Shown here piece by piece: positions 1 to 8,689 of a stretch of 64,000 nucleotides of DNA. The notes under the pieces were generated by a model. The model worked only from the letters and a program-made list of their open reading frames with translations. It ran no database searches and was not told where the DNA came from. Origin of the DNA: Flavimobilis soli. Lineage in GTDB: Bacteria; Actinomycetota; Actinomycetes; Actinomycetales; Cellulomonadaceae. A program made the translations under genes and the position numbers. Positions within the stretch are counted from its first letter, which is position 1. Each line of letters opens with the position of its first letter. The stretch is taken from positions 124,001 through 188,000 of the forward strand of contig NZ_PDJH01000001.1 of NCBI RefSeq assembly GCF_002564025.1. The letters run 5' to 3'.

Positions 1-2
1 AC

Positions 3-1463
3 GGCGACCGGTTCGCCGTGACGTACGTGGCCGTGACACCTGAGGTGCCCTGGGAGACCTTGCGCGACCGGGTGACCCGCCTGATGACGGTCGAGCACGA
101 GCACGTGGTGCCGCTCCTCGGCGCCGCCCCGGTCCCCGGGAGCGACGCGGAGAGGCCGCGCGGCGTCCTGCTCGTGTGGGAGGAGCCCGGTGTGCGGCTC
201 GACGACCTCTCACGTCGCGCTGACCTCGCTCTCGGGCACGTCGTCGGGGCGCTCGTCGCCGCGGGCCGCGCACTCGCGGCGCTGCACGCCCACGACCTCG
301 CCGCGGGGACGGGCGATGTGCTCGCCGCCCTGCGGGTCCGGGCCGACGGTGACGTGCGGATCCTCGCCGACGACGGGCTCAGCGTCGCCGGCGACCTCCT
401 CGACCCGAGCGGACGGCGCGAGGCCGTGCGGGCGCTCGCCCGCGCAGGGCACGGGCTGCTCGCGCGATCCGTCGAGCCCGACGGCGCGGCACGCGACCTC
501 GCCCACCTCCTTGCCACGACAGGGCTCGACCCGCAGACCGAGCCACCCGCACCGGGCACGCTCGCGGCGATGTGCCTCGAGATCCACCTCCCTGCGCTCG
601 CCGCCGACTGGGCGCGGATCGTCGCCCCGCCGCCTGAGCCGGAGCCGACCGCCCCGCTCGTCACCCCGCCTGTCGAGGCGGCCCTGACCCTTGACCGCGT
701 CGACGCGTCTGCCCGGACGTGGCGCGAGCACATCGAGCAGCAACCTGCGCCGGCGCAGGGGCGCAGGCGTGCGGTCGCGCCCGGCGCGACCCGCTCGCGA
801 CGCGCTCACCCGGCAGCTCCGTCGCGGACACCTGCCGCGGCAGGTGTCGGGTCCCTCCGTGTCATGCTGCCGGCGCAGCCGGACCGTCGACGCTCACGCC
901 ACAGGGTCCTCGCGGGCGCCGCCGCGGCGCTCGTCGTCGGGACCGCCGTCGGGGTGATCCAGCTCCGCGGATCAGTGCCCGCCGACGGCGTCGCCGTTGC
1001 CCAGGCTGCCCCCGGGGTATCTGGTGCAGCACCCGCCAGGCCGCAGAAGGCGGAGGAAGCCGATCAGGCGCCGGCTCGTCCCGACCCTGGGGCAGCGGCG
1101 GCCGCGCTGACGACCCGGAGGGCCGAGCTGCTCGCCGGGGTGCGCACCGTCGCGCCGGACGAGCTGGCCGCTCGGCGGGCCGAGCTCGTCACCGCGCTCC
1201 GCAGCGTCCACACGGACGGCCCCTCCCTCGCGGCTGACCTCGCGCTCGTCGACAAGCTGCTCGACGGGCAGAGCACCATGCCGGACGTCACGACCGAGGT
1301 CGTCGGGACGACGGTCGTGCAGTCGACGACGAGCGCGGCAGCGGTCGACGTCGACTACCGGATCGTCGACGCGTGGGGGACAGCGCAGCAGCGGGTCGTA
1401 CGGCTGACGCTCGTCTGGGAGGACGGTGCCTGGCTCGCCGACACTGTCAGCGCGGCGGGATGA
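3..1463 (+). CDS. Membrane-anchored pseudokinase-like protein (5' end outside window)
   Basis: The reading frame is already open at the left edge, so the true start probably lies outside; the first internal start is a GTG at 18. The N-terminal ~200 residues resemble a Ser/Thr kinase lobe (HEHVVPLLG, then a hinge-like LDDLSRR), but catalytic signatures are degraded. The region matching HGDVKPANV reads TGDVLAALRV and the DFG triad reads DDG (LADDGLS). A basic Pro/Ala-rich linker leads to one membrane segment near residues 295-316, followed by an extracytoplasmic Ala/Asp-rich region with a C-terminal domain ending in TLVWEDGAWLAD. The expected role is a non-catalytic scaffold or sensor at the membrane. 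The 3' end overlaps the convergent epimerase gene by 17 bp. Kinase-fold assignment is from motif resemblance only. Confidence 0.7.
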   Translation, partial: GDRFAVTYVAVTPEVPWETLRDRVTRLMTVEHEHVVPLLGAAPVPGSDAERPRGVLLVWEEPGVRLDDLSRRADLALGHVVGALVAAGRALAALHAHDLAAGTGDVLAALRVRADGDVRILADDGLSVAGDLLDPSGRREAVRALARAGHGLLARSVEPDGAARDLAHLLATTGLDPQTEPPAPGTLAAMCLEIHLPALAADWARIVAPPPEPEPTAPLVTPPVEAALTLDRVDASARTWREHIEQQPAPAQGRRRAVAPGATRSRRAHPAAPSRTPAAAGVGSLRVMLPAQPDRRRSRHRVLAGAAAALVVGTAVGVIQLRGSVPADGVAVAQAAPGVSGAAPARPQKAEEADQAPARPDPGAAAAALTTRRAELLAGVRTVAPDELAARRAELVTALRSVHTDGPSLAADLALVDKLLDGQSTMPDVTTEVVGTTVVQSTTSAAAVDVDYRIVDAWGTAQQRVVRLTLVWEDGAWLADTVSAAG

Positions 1464-2352
1464 GCCACCGGATCACGCTGTCCAGGTCCGGGTGCTCGAA
1501 CTCGAACCCGGAGGCGAGCAGCGCTGCGGGGAGGACGTTGCGCGACGCCAACAGCTCGGAGGCGAAGCCGCCGAGAGCGAGCCGCAGCCCCCACGCGGGA
1601 GCCCGGACCGCCGCAGGGCGGCCGAGAGCGCGGGCGAGCGCCCGCGTCAGCTCGGCGTTCGTCGCGGGGGAGGGCGCGACCAGGTTGGCGGGACCCTCGA
1701 GGTCAGAGTCGATCAGGTGGGTCAGCGCGCGGATCTCGTCGACCATCGTGATCCAGGCCCACAGCTGCTTCCCTGAGCTCATCGGGCCGCCGAGACCGAG
1801 CCGCAGCAGGCGCAGGAGCGGCGGGACGGCCCCGCCGTCGGGGGTCAGCACGATCCCCGTGCGTGCGAACGCGACGCGGGCGCCGGCACGACGCGCAGGA
1901 GTCGCGGCCGACTCCCAGGTCTGGACGACGTGCCCGAGGAAAGACTCGTCGACGGGTGCCGACTCGTCGATCGGGTCGGCCCCGCTGTCGGGATACCGGC
2001 CGATCGCCGACGCCTGGACGAGGGCGGGCGGCTCGGCCTGCGAGGCGATCCAGGCGGAGAGCACGTGGGTCGTGCGGGTGCGCGACTCGACGATCGTCGT
2101 GCGGTAGCCGCTCGTCCACCGGCGTGTGCCGATCGGCGCGCCGGAGAGGTTGACGACGACGTCGACATCCTCGAGCCCGGACGTCGGCATCTCGCCGGTC
2201 TGCGGGTCCCAGGGCAAGGACCCTGGAGCGGGCGCGCTGGAGCCACGGACGAGCCGGAGCACGGTGTCCCCACGCGAGCGCAGGTGCTCGACGAGCGCGG
2301 ACCCGATCAGCCCGCTGGCTCCCGAGACGAGGACGGTCTTTGAGCTGGGCAC
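1447..2352 (-). CDS. TIGR01777 family NAD(P)-dependent epimerase (YfcH/Rv2216-like)
   Basis: Short-chain dehydrogenase/reductase-type Rossmann protein. The N-terminus carries the nucleotide-binding glycine motif SGASGLIGSALVEHL, and the family-typical NLSGAPI and RWT segments follow. I place the start at the GTG at 2352, which puts the Rossmann strand at the N-terminus; upstream in-frame sequence is low-complexity and unlike the family. Length is 301 residues, normal for this family. The C-terminal region (ARALGRPAAVRAPAWGLRLALGG) fits the DUF1731 tail. Substrate is unknown for the family. Its M. tuberculosis counterpart Rv2216 also adjoins the dihydrolipoamide acyltransferase gene, as here. 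Confidence 0.88.
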   Translation of the reverse strand: MPSSKTVLVSGASGLIGSALVEHLRSRGDTVLRLVRGSSAPAPGSLPWDPQTGEMPTSGLEDVDVVVNLSGAPIGTRRWTSGYRTTIVESRTRTTHVLSAWIASQAEPPALVQASAIGRYPDSGADPIDESAPVDESFLGHVVQTWESAATPARRAGARVAFARTGIVLTPDGGAVPPLLRLLRLGLGGPMSSGKQLWAWITMVDEIRALTHLIDSDLEGPANLVAPSPATNAELTRALARALGRPAAVRAPAWGLRLALGGFASELLASRNVLPAALLASGFEFEHPDLDSVIRWLIPPR

Positions 2353-2510
2353 GCTCCCGACGCTAGTCGCACCACCGTGCGGGCGCGAGACGGCGCTCAC
2401 GCTCGCGACGCAGGCAAGCCGGACAGCCAGTCGGTGCGCGCCCGGGCCCGGACCGCGCGACGACGGGACGCGGCGAGGGGCCCGGTTCTGCAAGGTGGTC
2501 CGCAGACGGC

Positions 2511-2544
2511 ACAGGGCCCGTCGCCCGGAGGCGACGGACCCTGT
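2511..2544 (-). terminator. Hairpin terminator after sucB
   Basis: A 15-bp stem with one mismatch and a CGGA loop lies just past the sucB stop on the minus strand. It would end the lpd-sucB transcript. No strong U-run is visible. Confidence 0.7.
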
Positions 2545-2577
2545 CCGTGCTAGCGACGCGTGCCGCTCAGGTGAGCG

Positions 2578-4338
2578 TCAGAGACCGACCTCGGACTCGA
2601 ACGCGCCCTCCTCGATGCGGCGCTTGATCGCCATGAGGTAGCGCGACGCGTCCGCACCGTCGACCAGACGGTGGTCGTACGACAGCGACAGGTGGCAGAT
2701 CGACCGGATCGCGATGACGTCCTGGCCGTCCTCGTCCTGGATGACGGCCGGACGCTTGACGATCGTGCCGGTGCCGAGGATCGCCGACGTGCCGCCGGGA
2801 ACGATCGGCGTGTCGATGAGCGCGCCACCGGAACCGGTGTTCGTGATCGTGAAGGTCGCGCCACCGAGCTCGTCAGGAGTGACCTTGTTGTCACGCGTGC
2901 GGCTCGCCAGGTCGGCGATCTTGCGCGCGATGCCACCGAGGTTGAGGTCGCCGGCGTTGTGGATCACCGGCACGAGGAGGCCGCGCGGCGTGTCGACCGC
3001 GATGCCGACGTTCTCCTGGCCGTGATAGGTGATCGTGTCGCCCTCGAGCACGCCGTTGATCTTCGGGAACGCCTTGAGCGCCTCGACAGCGGCGAGCGTG
3101 AAGAACGGCAGGAACGTGAGGTTGGCGCCCTCGCGAGCCTGGAACGAGGCCTTGGCCTTCGCACGCAGACGCGCGACCTTGGTGACGTCGACCTCGACGA
3201 CCGTGGTGAGCTGAGCCTGCGTGTGCAGGGCCTCGACCATGCGCTCGGCAATGATCTTGCGCAGACGGCTCGCCTTCTCGGTCGTGCCGCGCAGCGGCGA
3301 GACCTCGAGCGGCGCGGACTTCTTCGCCGGGGCGGACGACGCCGGAGCCGCGGCAGGCGCGGAGGCGGCAGCAGCCGCCGCAGCCTTCTCGGCAGCCTCG
3401 AGCACGTCCTCCTTGCGGATGCGACCGCCGACGCCGGTGCCCACGAGGGTCGACACGTCGACGCCCTTCTCGGCCGCGAGCTTGCGGACGAGCGGGGTCA
3501 GGTACGACGAGCCGCTCGCCTGGGCGGCGACCGACGGGGCCTCGGCCTTGGGGGCGGGCGCAGCAGGAGCAGCGGCCGGAGCCGGCGCAGCGGCCGGGGC
3601 GGGCGCGGGTGCCGGGGCCGCGGGAGCCTCGGCGGCAGGTGCAGGTGCAGGTGCAGGTGCGGGCGCCGGGGCCTCGGCGGGGGCAGCCGGTGCGGCGGCC
3701 GGAGCGGAGCCCGAGCCGACGACGGCGAGCGCGGTGCCGACCTCGACCGTCTCGTCCTCCTGGACGAGGATCTGCTGGAGCGTGCCCGCGACGGGCGACG
3801 GGATCTCGGTGTCGACCTTGTCGGTCGAGACCTCGAGCAGCGGCTCGTCGACCTCGACCGTGTCGCCGACCGACTTCAGCCAGCGGGTCACGGTGCCCTC
3901 GGTGACGGACTCGCCGAGCGCAGGCATGACGACCTGCTCGCCCTCGCCCGCAGGGGCGTCGGCGGCCGGCGCGGCCTCAGCGGCGGGGGCCTCGGGCGCG
4001 GGGGCCGGAGCGGCCTCGGCGGCGGGAGCCTCGGCCGGAGCCGGCTCAGCGGCCGGAGCGGCCTCAGCAGCCGGGGCGGCCGGCTCGGAGCCCGAGCCAG
4101 AGCCGTCACCGACGACCGCGAGGTCGGTGCCGACCTCGACCGTCTCGTCCTCCTCGACCAGGATCTTCTCGAGGACACCGGCCACGGGCGACGGGATCTC
4201 GGTGTCGACCTTGTCGGTTGAGACCTCGAGCAGCGGCTCGTCGACCTCGACGCGCTCGCCGACGGCCTTGAGCCAGCGGGTGACGGTTCCCTCGGTGACA
4301 GACTCGCCCAGCGCGGGCATCTTCACGGATTCAGACAT
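2578..4338 (-). CDS. sucB: 2-oxoglutarate dehydrogenase E2, dihydrolipoamide succinyltransferase
   Basis: E2 core of the 2-oxo acid dehydrogenase complexes; transfers the acyl group from lipoamide to CoA. The 586 residues hold two lipoyl domains (about 3-77 and 135-208) with lipoylation lysines K43 and K174 in [12 protein letters not shown], separated by Ala/Pro-rich flexible linkers. A peripheral E1/E3-binding domain (about 279-315) and the catalytic acyltransferase domain (about 345-586) follow, with active-site His556 in DHRLVDGAD. The ATG has an AAGGAG site. It lies 29 bp after lpd, giving an E3-E2 operon. In actinobacteria one E2 often serves both pyruvate and 2-oxoglutarate complexes, so sucB versus aceF/dlaT naming is not settled by sequence. 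Confidence 0.95.
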   Translation of the reverse strand: MSESVKMPALGESVTEGTVTRWLKAVGERVEVDEPLLEVSTDKVDTEIPSPVAGVLEKILVEEDETVEVGTDLAVVGDGSGSGSEPAAPAAEAAPAAEPAPAEAPAAEAAPAPAPEAPAAEAAPAADAPAGEGEQVVMPALGESVTEGTVTRWLKSVGDTVEVDEPLLEVSTDKVDTEIPSPVAGTLQQILVQEDETVEVGTALAVVGSGSAPAAAPAAPAEAPAPAPAPAPAPAAEAPAAPAPAPAPAAAPAPAAAPAAPAPKAEAPSVAAQASGSSYLTPLVRKLAAEKGVDVSTLVGTGVGGRIRKEDVLEAAEKAAAAAAASAPAAAPASSAPAKKSAPLEVSPLRGTTEKASRLRKIIAERMVEALHTQAQLTTVVEVDVTKVARLRAKAKASFQAREGANLTFLPFFTLAAVEALKAFPKINGVLEGDTITYHGQENVGIAVDTPRGLLVPVIHNAGDLNLGGIARKIADLASRTRDNKVTPDELGGATFTITNTGSGGALIDTPIVPGGTSAILGTGTIVKRPAVIQDEDGQDVIAIRSICHLSLSYDHRLVDGADASRYLMAIKRRIEEGAFESEVGL

Positions 4339-4367
4339 CTCTGCGTTCTCCTTGTTTCCGGCTGGGG

Positions 4368-5753
4368 TCAGTTGTGCGCGTGCAGGGGCTTGCCGGCGAG
4401 GGCCAGGTGGGCCTCGCCGAGCGCCTCGTTCTGCGTCGGGTGCGCGTGCACGAGCGCCGCCACGTCCTCCGGGTAGGCCTCCCAGTTGACGATGAGCTGG
4501 CCCTCGCCGATGAGCTCACCCACGCGCGAGCCGATCATGTGGACGCCGACGACGGGGCCGTCCTTCTGGCGGACGAGCTTGACGAAGCCGGTCGTCGCGA
4601 GGATCTGGCTCTTGCCGTTGCCGCCCAGGTTGTACTCGAGCGTCTCGACCGAGTCTGCGCCGTAGAGCTCCTTCGCCTTCGCCTCGGTGACACCGACGGA
4701 CGCGACCTCAGGCTCGCAGTACGTGACGCGCGGGATGCCGGACTCGACGATCGGGGCCGGGTTGAGGCCGGCGATCTGCTCGGCGACGAAGATGCCCTGC
4801 GCGAAGCCGCGGTGCGCGAGCTGGAGGCCGGGGACGATGTCGCCCGCGGCGTAAATGTTGCCGACGCCCGTGTGGAGCTTCTCGTCGACGATCACGAAAC
4901 CGCGGTCGAGGGTGATGCCCTGCTGCTCGTAACCGAGGTCAGCGGTGCGCGGGCCGCGTCCGACGGCGACGAGCAGCAGCTCGGCGTCGAACGACTTGCC
5001 GGACTCGAGGGTGACGTGGACGCCGTTGTCGTCCTGCGTGACGCCCGCGAAGCGGTCGCCGACCGAGAACGCGATGCCGCGCTTGCGGAACGCGCGCTCG
5101 AGCGCCTTCGAGAGGGCCTCGTCCTCGGCGGGCACGAGGTGGGGGAGACCCTCGACGACGGTGACGTCGGCGCCGAAGGACTTCCACACCGACGCGAACT
5201 CGACGCCGATGACGCCGCCACCGAGGACGACGACGGACTTGGGGACGTAGTCGAGGTGCAGCGCCTGGTCGGACGTGACGACGCGGCCACCGATCTCGAG
5301 GCCCGGCAGCGAGCGGGCGTACGAGCCGGTCGCGAGCACGATGTTCTTGCCCTTGACCTGCTGGCCGTCGACCTCGATCGTGTCCTGCGCGACGAGGCGT
5401 CCGTGGCCCTCGATGAGGGTGACCTTGCGCGACTTCACCAGGCCCTGGAGGCCCTTGTAGAGGCGCGAGATGACGCCTTCCTTGTATGCGTTCACGCCCG
5501 CCATGTCGATGCCGTTGAGCTGCGTGTGGACGCCGAACTGCGCGCCCTCGCGAGCCGTGTCCGCGACCTCGGCCGCGTGCAGGAGCGCCTTCGTGGGGAT
5601 GCAGCCGTTGTGGAGGCAGGTGCCGCCCACCTTGCCCGACTCGATCAGCGCGACCGATAGGCCCAGCTGAGCGGCGCGGAGCGCGGTGGCGTAACCGCCG
5701 CTGCCACCTCCGAGGACCACGATGTCGAATTCAGTGCCGTTGGTGTCGGCCAC
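4368..5753 (-). CDS. lpdA: Dihydrolipoyl dehydrogenase (E3)
   Basis: Flavoprotein that reoxidises dihydrolipoamide with NAD+, the E3 component for the sucB product directly downstream. The 461 residues show the FAD motif GGGSGG near 15-20, the redox disulfide C46-C51 in [12 protein letters not shown], an NAD-binding [10 protein letters not shown] segment, a second FAD motif ending GDI, and the C-terminal catalytic His-Glu pair in HPTQNE. I choose the GTG at 5753 because AAGGAG sits 7 bases upstream and the protein then begins at the expected MADTNG-type N-terminus; the longer in-frame extension has no family match. Confidence 0.96.
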   Translation of the reverse strand: MADTNGTEFDIVVLGGGSGGYATALRAAQLGLSVALIESGKVGGTCLHNGCIPTKALLHAAEVADTAREGAQFGVHTQLNGIDMAGVNAYKEGVISRLYKGLQGLVKSRKVTLIEGHGRLVAQDTIEVDGQQVKGKNIVLATGSYARSLPGLEIGGRVVTSDQALHLDYVPKSVVVLGGGVIGVEFASVWKSFGADVTVVEGLPHLVPAEDEALSKALERAFRKRGIAFSVGDRFAGVTQDDNGVHVTLESGKSFDAELLLVAVGRGPRTADLGYEQQGITLDRGFVIVDEKLHTGVGNIYAAGDIVPGLQLAHRGFAQGIFVAEQIAGLNPAPIVESGIPRVTYCEPEVASVGVTEAKAKELYGADSVETLEYNLGGNGKSQILATTGFVKLVRQKDGPVVGVHMIGSRVGELIGEGQLIVNWEAYPEDVAALVHAHPTQNEALGEAHLALAGKPLHAHN

Positions 5754-5887
5754 GTGCAGCTCCTTAGGTGCGCGGAGGGGTCCAGGACGTATCCACCCCA
5801 TCTTGGCACCTGCATGACAAAGGTCCCAACACCAGGCCGCACGTCGGGATGTGACTCTCCGAACATCGCCCACCTAGGATGACGCGC

Positions 5888-6241
5888 ATGGGCCTGTTCT
5901 CCCGTTTGTGGCGTCGTCCGCGCCCCGACGAGCCCGGACGCGGGACCGACGGAGGCGGGAGCCGCCGCGCTACCGTCGCCCACCTGAGCGCGTTCGCGCG
6001 TGAGAAGGTCGGTGTCGAGGCCTACGTCGAGCCGGCAGTCACCGACACCCCGCCCTCGATCCTCCTCGTCGCGACGACGGGCGAGTGGACCCGCCGCGCT
6101 GCGCCGGACGAGCGGTCCGCGTGGAAGGTCGCCGAGAGCCTCGGCGTGCCGGTCTACAACGTGCAGTTCACCGGGTACCCGCAGCGGTACCGCGACTGGA
6201 ACTCGCGCGCCCGCGGCCGCAGGCTCACGACCGAGGACTGA
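5888..6241 (+). CDS. Conserved hypothetical protein, about 117 residues
   Basis: Small soluble protein with a basic N-terminus (GLFSRLWRRPRP), a disordered Gly/Arg/Asp stretch and a compact C-terminal half. The latter contains SILLVATTGEWTRR and WKVAESLGVPVYNVQFTGYPQRYRDWN. I do not recognise a characterised family. Two ATGs compete, 5879 and 5888. The second has AGG at usable spacing and begins with the more typical MGLFSRL, so it is preferred. It is transcribed divergently from lpd and converges on pepA. Confidence 0.65.
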   Translation: MGLFSRLWRRPRPDEPGRGTDGGGSRRATVAHLSAFAREKVGVEAYVEPAVTDTPPSILLVATTGEWTRRAAPDERSAWKVAESLGVPVYNVQFTGYPQRYRDWNSRARGRRLTTED

Positions 6242-6258
6242 CTCCCGCTGCAGACGCC

Positions 6259-6295
6259 GACGGCGCGACGCCGACCGGGTCGGCGCCGCGCCGTC
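6259..6295. terminator. Bidirectional hairpin between convergent genes
   Basis: A 9-bp outer stem, one mismatch and a 7-bp inner stem closed by a CGG loop sit between the 117-residue gene and pepA, which converge. It probably serves both. Confidence 0.65.
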
Positions 6296-6320
6296 GCGCA
6301 GCTCTCGTCTGGACCAGTGC

Positions 6321-7787
6321 TCAGGCGCGTCCCTCGACGACCGCGAGGAGCGTACGGACGCCGTGGCCCGTGCCGCCGACCGGCGTGTAGCCGTGCGCCG
6401 ACGACGCGTTGAACGCGGGACCCGCGATGTCGAGGTGCGCCCACGGCGTGTCCCCGACGAACTCCTTGAGGAACAGGCCGGCGCTCAGCATGCCGCCCGG
6501 GCGACCGCCGATGTTGGCGAGGTCGGCGACCTTCGAGTCGAGACCGGGGCGCAGGTCCTCGGGCAGCGGCATCGGCCAGAACGACTCGCCCGCGGCGCGG
6601 GCGCCCGCGAGCACCTCCTCGCGCACGTCGTCGGACCCCATGACCGCGGACACGCGGTTGCCGAGGGCGACGATCTGCGCGCCCGTGAGGGTCGCGATGT
6701 CGAGGACGACGTCGGGCTTCTCCTCGGTCGCGGCGACGAGGCCGTCCGCGAGCACGAGACGACCCTCGGCGTCGGTGTTGAGGACCTCGACCGTCTTGCC
6801 GCCGCGGATGGTGATGACGTCCGACGGGCGCTGGGCGGTGCCGGACGGCATGTTCTCGGCGAGGCAGAGCCAGCCGGTCACGGCGACGGGGCCGCCGAGG
6901 CGCGCGGCGGCGAGGACCGTGTGCAGGACGGCGGCGGCGCCGGCCATGTCGGACTTCATCTCCTCCATGCCCGCGGCGGGCTTGATCGAAATGCCGCCCG
7001 AGTCGAACGTGATGCCCTTGCCGACGATCGCGACGCGCGCGGCCGGGCGGGCGGGGGAGTAGGCCACCTTGACGAGGCGCGGGCCACGGGCGGAGCCCTT
7101 GCCGACGTTGATCAGGCCGCCGTAGCCGCCGGCCTCGAGGGCCTTCTCGTCGAGGACGGTGACCTTCGCGCCGGTGCCCTTCGCCGCAGCCTTGGCCGCG
7201 TCCGCGAACGCTGCGGGGAACAGGTCGTTCGGCGCGGCGTTGACGAGGTCGCGCGTCGCGTTGACCGCGTCGGCGACGACGACGGCGCGCTCGACGGCCT
7301 CCTTCGTCGACTTCGAGCGCGCGGAGGTCGAGGCGAGGTCGATCTTCGCGGTCGACGTCTTCTCGCCGGACGTCTGGTACGTCGTGAAGGTGTAGGCGCC
7401 GAGCAGGGCACCCTCGGCGACGGCCGCCGCCTGCTCCGGGGTCGCCGCGGGGAGGGCGACGACGACGTGCTGCGCGCCCGCGAGCGAGCGCAGGGCCGCG
7501 CCGGCCGCGCGACGCAGCGCCTCGGCATCGTCGGTGCTCGCCTTGCCGACACCCGTGAGGACGAGCACCGGCGCGCCGACCGCGCCGAGCGACGGGACGC
7601 GCACGACCTCGTCCGCAGCGCCGGACAGGCCCAGCACCTTCGCGGACGACGTCAGGCTCGCCAGGAGCGCCGCGGGGAGCTCGACGTCGAGGACCTGAGG
7701 TCCGTCGTCGGTGCTCGCGACGGCGACGACGAGCGCGTCAGCCTGGAGGGAGAGGGGATCCTTGCCGGTGAGAGTCAGTTCAGCCAC
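6321..7787 (-). CDS. pepA: Leucyl aminopeptidase (M17)
   Basis: Cytosolic dinuclear metallo-aminopeptidase that removes N-terminal residues, especially leucine. The 488-residue length is normal. The catalytic C-terminal domain shows the metal/substrate segment GKGITFDSGG with the downstream MKSDMAGAA, and the M17 signature NTDAEGRLVLAD. The N-terminal half is the variable macrodomain-like region. The GTG start at 7787 has no Shine-Dalgarno; a TAGCAT box ends 6 bases before it, so the mRNA is probably leaderless. The M. tuberculosis counterpart is pepB (Rv2213), also close to the dlaT locus. Confidence 0.94.
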   Translation of the reverse strand: MAELTLTGKDPLSLQADALVVAVASTDDGPQVLDVELPAALLASLTSSAKVLGLSGAADEVVRVPSLGAVGAPVLVLTGVGKASTDDAEALRRAAGAALRSLAGAQHVVVALPAATPEQAAAVAEGALLGAYTFTTYQTSGEKTSTAKIDLASTSARSKSTKEAVERAVVVADAVNATRDLVNAAPNDLFPAAFADAAKAAAKGTGAKVTVLDEKALEAGGYGGLINVGKGSARGPRLVKVAYSPARPAARVAIVGKGITFDSGGISIKPAAGMEEMKSDMAGAAAVLHTVLAAARLGGPVAVTGWLCLAENMPSGTAQRPSDVITIRGGKTVEVLNTDAEGRLVLADGLVAATEEKPDVVLDIATLTGAQIVALGNRVSAVMGSDDVREEVLAGARAAGESFWPMPLPEDLRPGLDSKVADLANIGGRPGGMLSAGLFLKEFVGDTPWAHLDIAGPAFNASSAHGYTPVGGTGHGVRTLLAVVEGRA

Positions 7788-7793
7788 ACGACG

Positions 7794-7799
7794 ATGCTA
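7794..7799 (-). promoter_or_regulatory. Leaderless -10 box for pepA
   Basis: TAGCAT on the minus strand is followed after 6 bases by the GTG start of pepA, the geometry of a leaderless actinobacterial promoter. Confidence 0.55.
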
Positions 7800-7803
7800 T
7801 CCC

Positions 7804-7848
7804 GCGTCCGGCGCGGGCGACCGGGACCCGGTCGCCCGCGCCGGACGC
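7804..7848. repeat. Perfect 45-bp palindrome between divergent promoters
   Basis: Two 22-bp arms, exactly complementary, surround a single A. The palindrome lies between the -10 boxes of pepA (minus) and the membrane-protein gene at 7875 (plus), and covers the expected -35 region of both. It is not at the end of any gene, unlike the other hairpins in this window. Confidence 0.85.
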
Positions 7849-7862
7849 GCCCGCAGGACCGG

Positions 7863-7868
7863 TAGTCT
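7863..7868 (+). promoter_or_regulatory. Leaderless -10 box for the 7875 gene
   Basis: TAGTCT is followed after 6 bases by the GTG at 7875, consistent with a leaderless transcript. Confidence 0.55.
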
Positions 7869-7874
7869 CGGCCT

Positions 7875-8231
7875 GTGCTCCTCCCGCTCGCGCTCCTCGT
7901 CGTCGCGCTCGCAGCGCTCCTCCTGCTCTGGGCCGTGTGGTTCGTCGTCAAGGACCGTGCCGTCATCCTCAAGCAGCTGTGGGGAGCCGCCGTCGTCGAG
8001 GCCGTCCTCGTCGTGCAGATCGTCGTCGCGGGAGTCCTCGTGGCGCGCGGCGCGCAGGTCGCGGACCCTGTGTCCCTGTGGGGCTACCTCGTGACGGTCC
8101 TGTTCATCCTGCCCTTCGCCGCACTGTGGGCGTTCGCGGAGCGCACCCGCTGGAGCTCGGTCGTGCTGGCGATCGCCGCCGTGACCGTGATGTTCCTCGA
8201 GTACCGACTGCTGCAGATCTGGGGAGCCTGA
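7875..8231 (+). CDS. Small integral membrane protein (118 residues)
   Basis: About four hydrophobic helices fill the protein: MLLPLALLVVALAALLLLW at the start, then helices near residues 36-58, 68-86 and 94-113. No charged catalytic motif or known family is recognised. The GTG start has no Shine-Dalgarno but follows a TAGTCT box by 6 bases. The next membrane-protein gene starts 1 base after its stop, and pyrD follows, so the three are probably one transcript. Confidence 0.75.
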   Translation: MLLPLALLVVALAALLLLWAVWFVVKDRAVILKQLWGAAVVEAVLVVQIVVAGVLVARGAQVADPVSLWGYLVTVLFILPFAALWAFAERTRWSSVVLAIAAVTVMFLEYRLLQIWGA

Positions 8232-8232
8232 C

Positions 8233-8673
8233 ATGACCATCGACGACGCACGTCCTGTGGCGCAGGACGCACCCTCGACCAGGAGCGGCTTCGGCCGCGT
8301 CATGGTGATGGTCTACGCGATCTTCGCGGTGTCCGCGACGGCACGGGCGACCTACCAGGTCATCGCCCGGTTCGACGACGCCCCGCTATCGTTCGCGCTG
8401 TCCGGCGTGGCTGCGGCGCTCTACATCGTCGCGACCGTCGCCCTCGCCCGGTCGAGCGCCGTCTCGCGTCGCGTCGCCTGGGTGTCCGTCACGATCGAGC
8501 TCGTCGGCGTGCTCGGCGTCGGGCTCGTGTCCTTCGCACGTCCCGACCTCTTCCCCGAGCCGTCCGTATGGTCGCACCTGGGGCAGGGGTACGGGTACGT
8601 CCCGTTCGTGCTGCCGTTCGTCGGGCTGTGGTGGCTCGCCCGGACGAGGCCCGCCCGCCAGTCCCACGCCTGA
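8233..8673 (+). CDS. Integral membrane protein (146 residues)
   Basis: A hydrophilic N-terminal tail of about 22 residues is followed by four predicted membrane helices, with YAIFAVSATARATYQVI in the first. Helices 3 and 4 flank an extracytoplasmic loop with FARPDLFPEPSVWSHLGQGYG. The pattern matches small membrane proteins often annotated as hypothetical next to actinobacterial pyrD, but I know no assigned function. It is separated from the preceding gene by 1 base and from pyrD by 16, so co-transcription is likely. Confidence 0.75.
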   Translation: MTIDDARPVAQDAPSTRSGFGRVMVMVYAIFAVSATARATYQVIARFDDAPLSFALSGVAAALYIVATVALARSSAVSRRVAWVSVTIELVGVLGVGLVSFARPDLFPEPSVWSHLGQGYGYVPFVLPFVGLWWLARTRPARQSHA

Positions 8674-8689
8674 GAACACGAGGAGAGTC

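Noticed and set aside
2671..4221. Long open frame opposite sucB
   Set aside because: It mirrors the Ala/Pro-rich linkers and lipoyl domains of sucB; composition is Arg/Gly-rich with no family resemblance, as expected from the antisense of a GC-rich gene.
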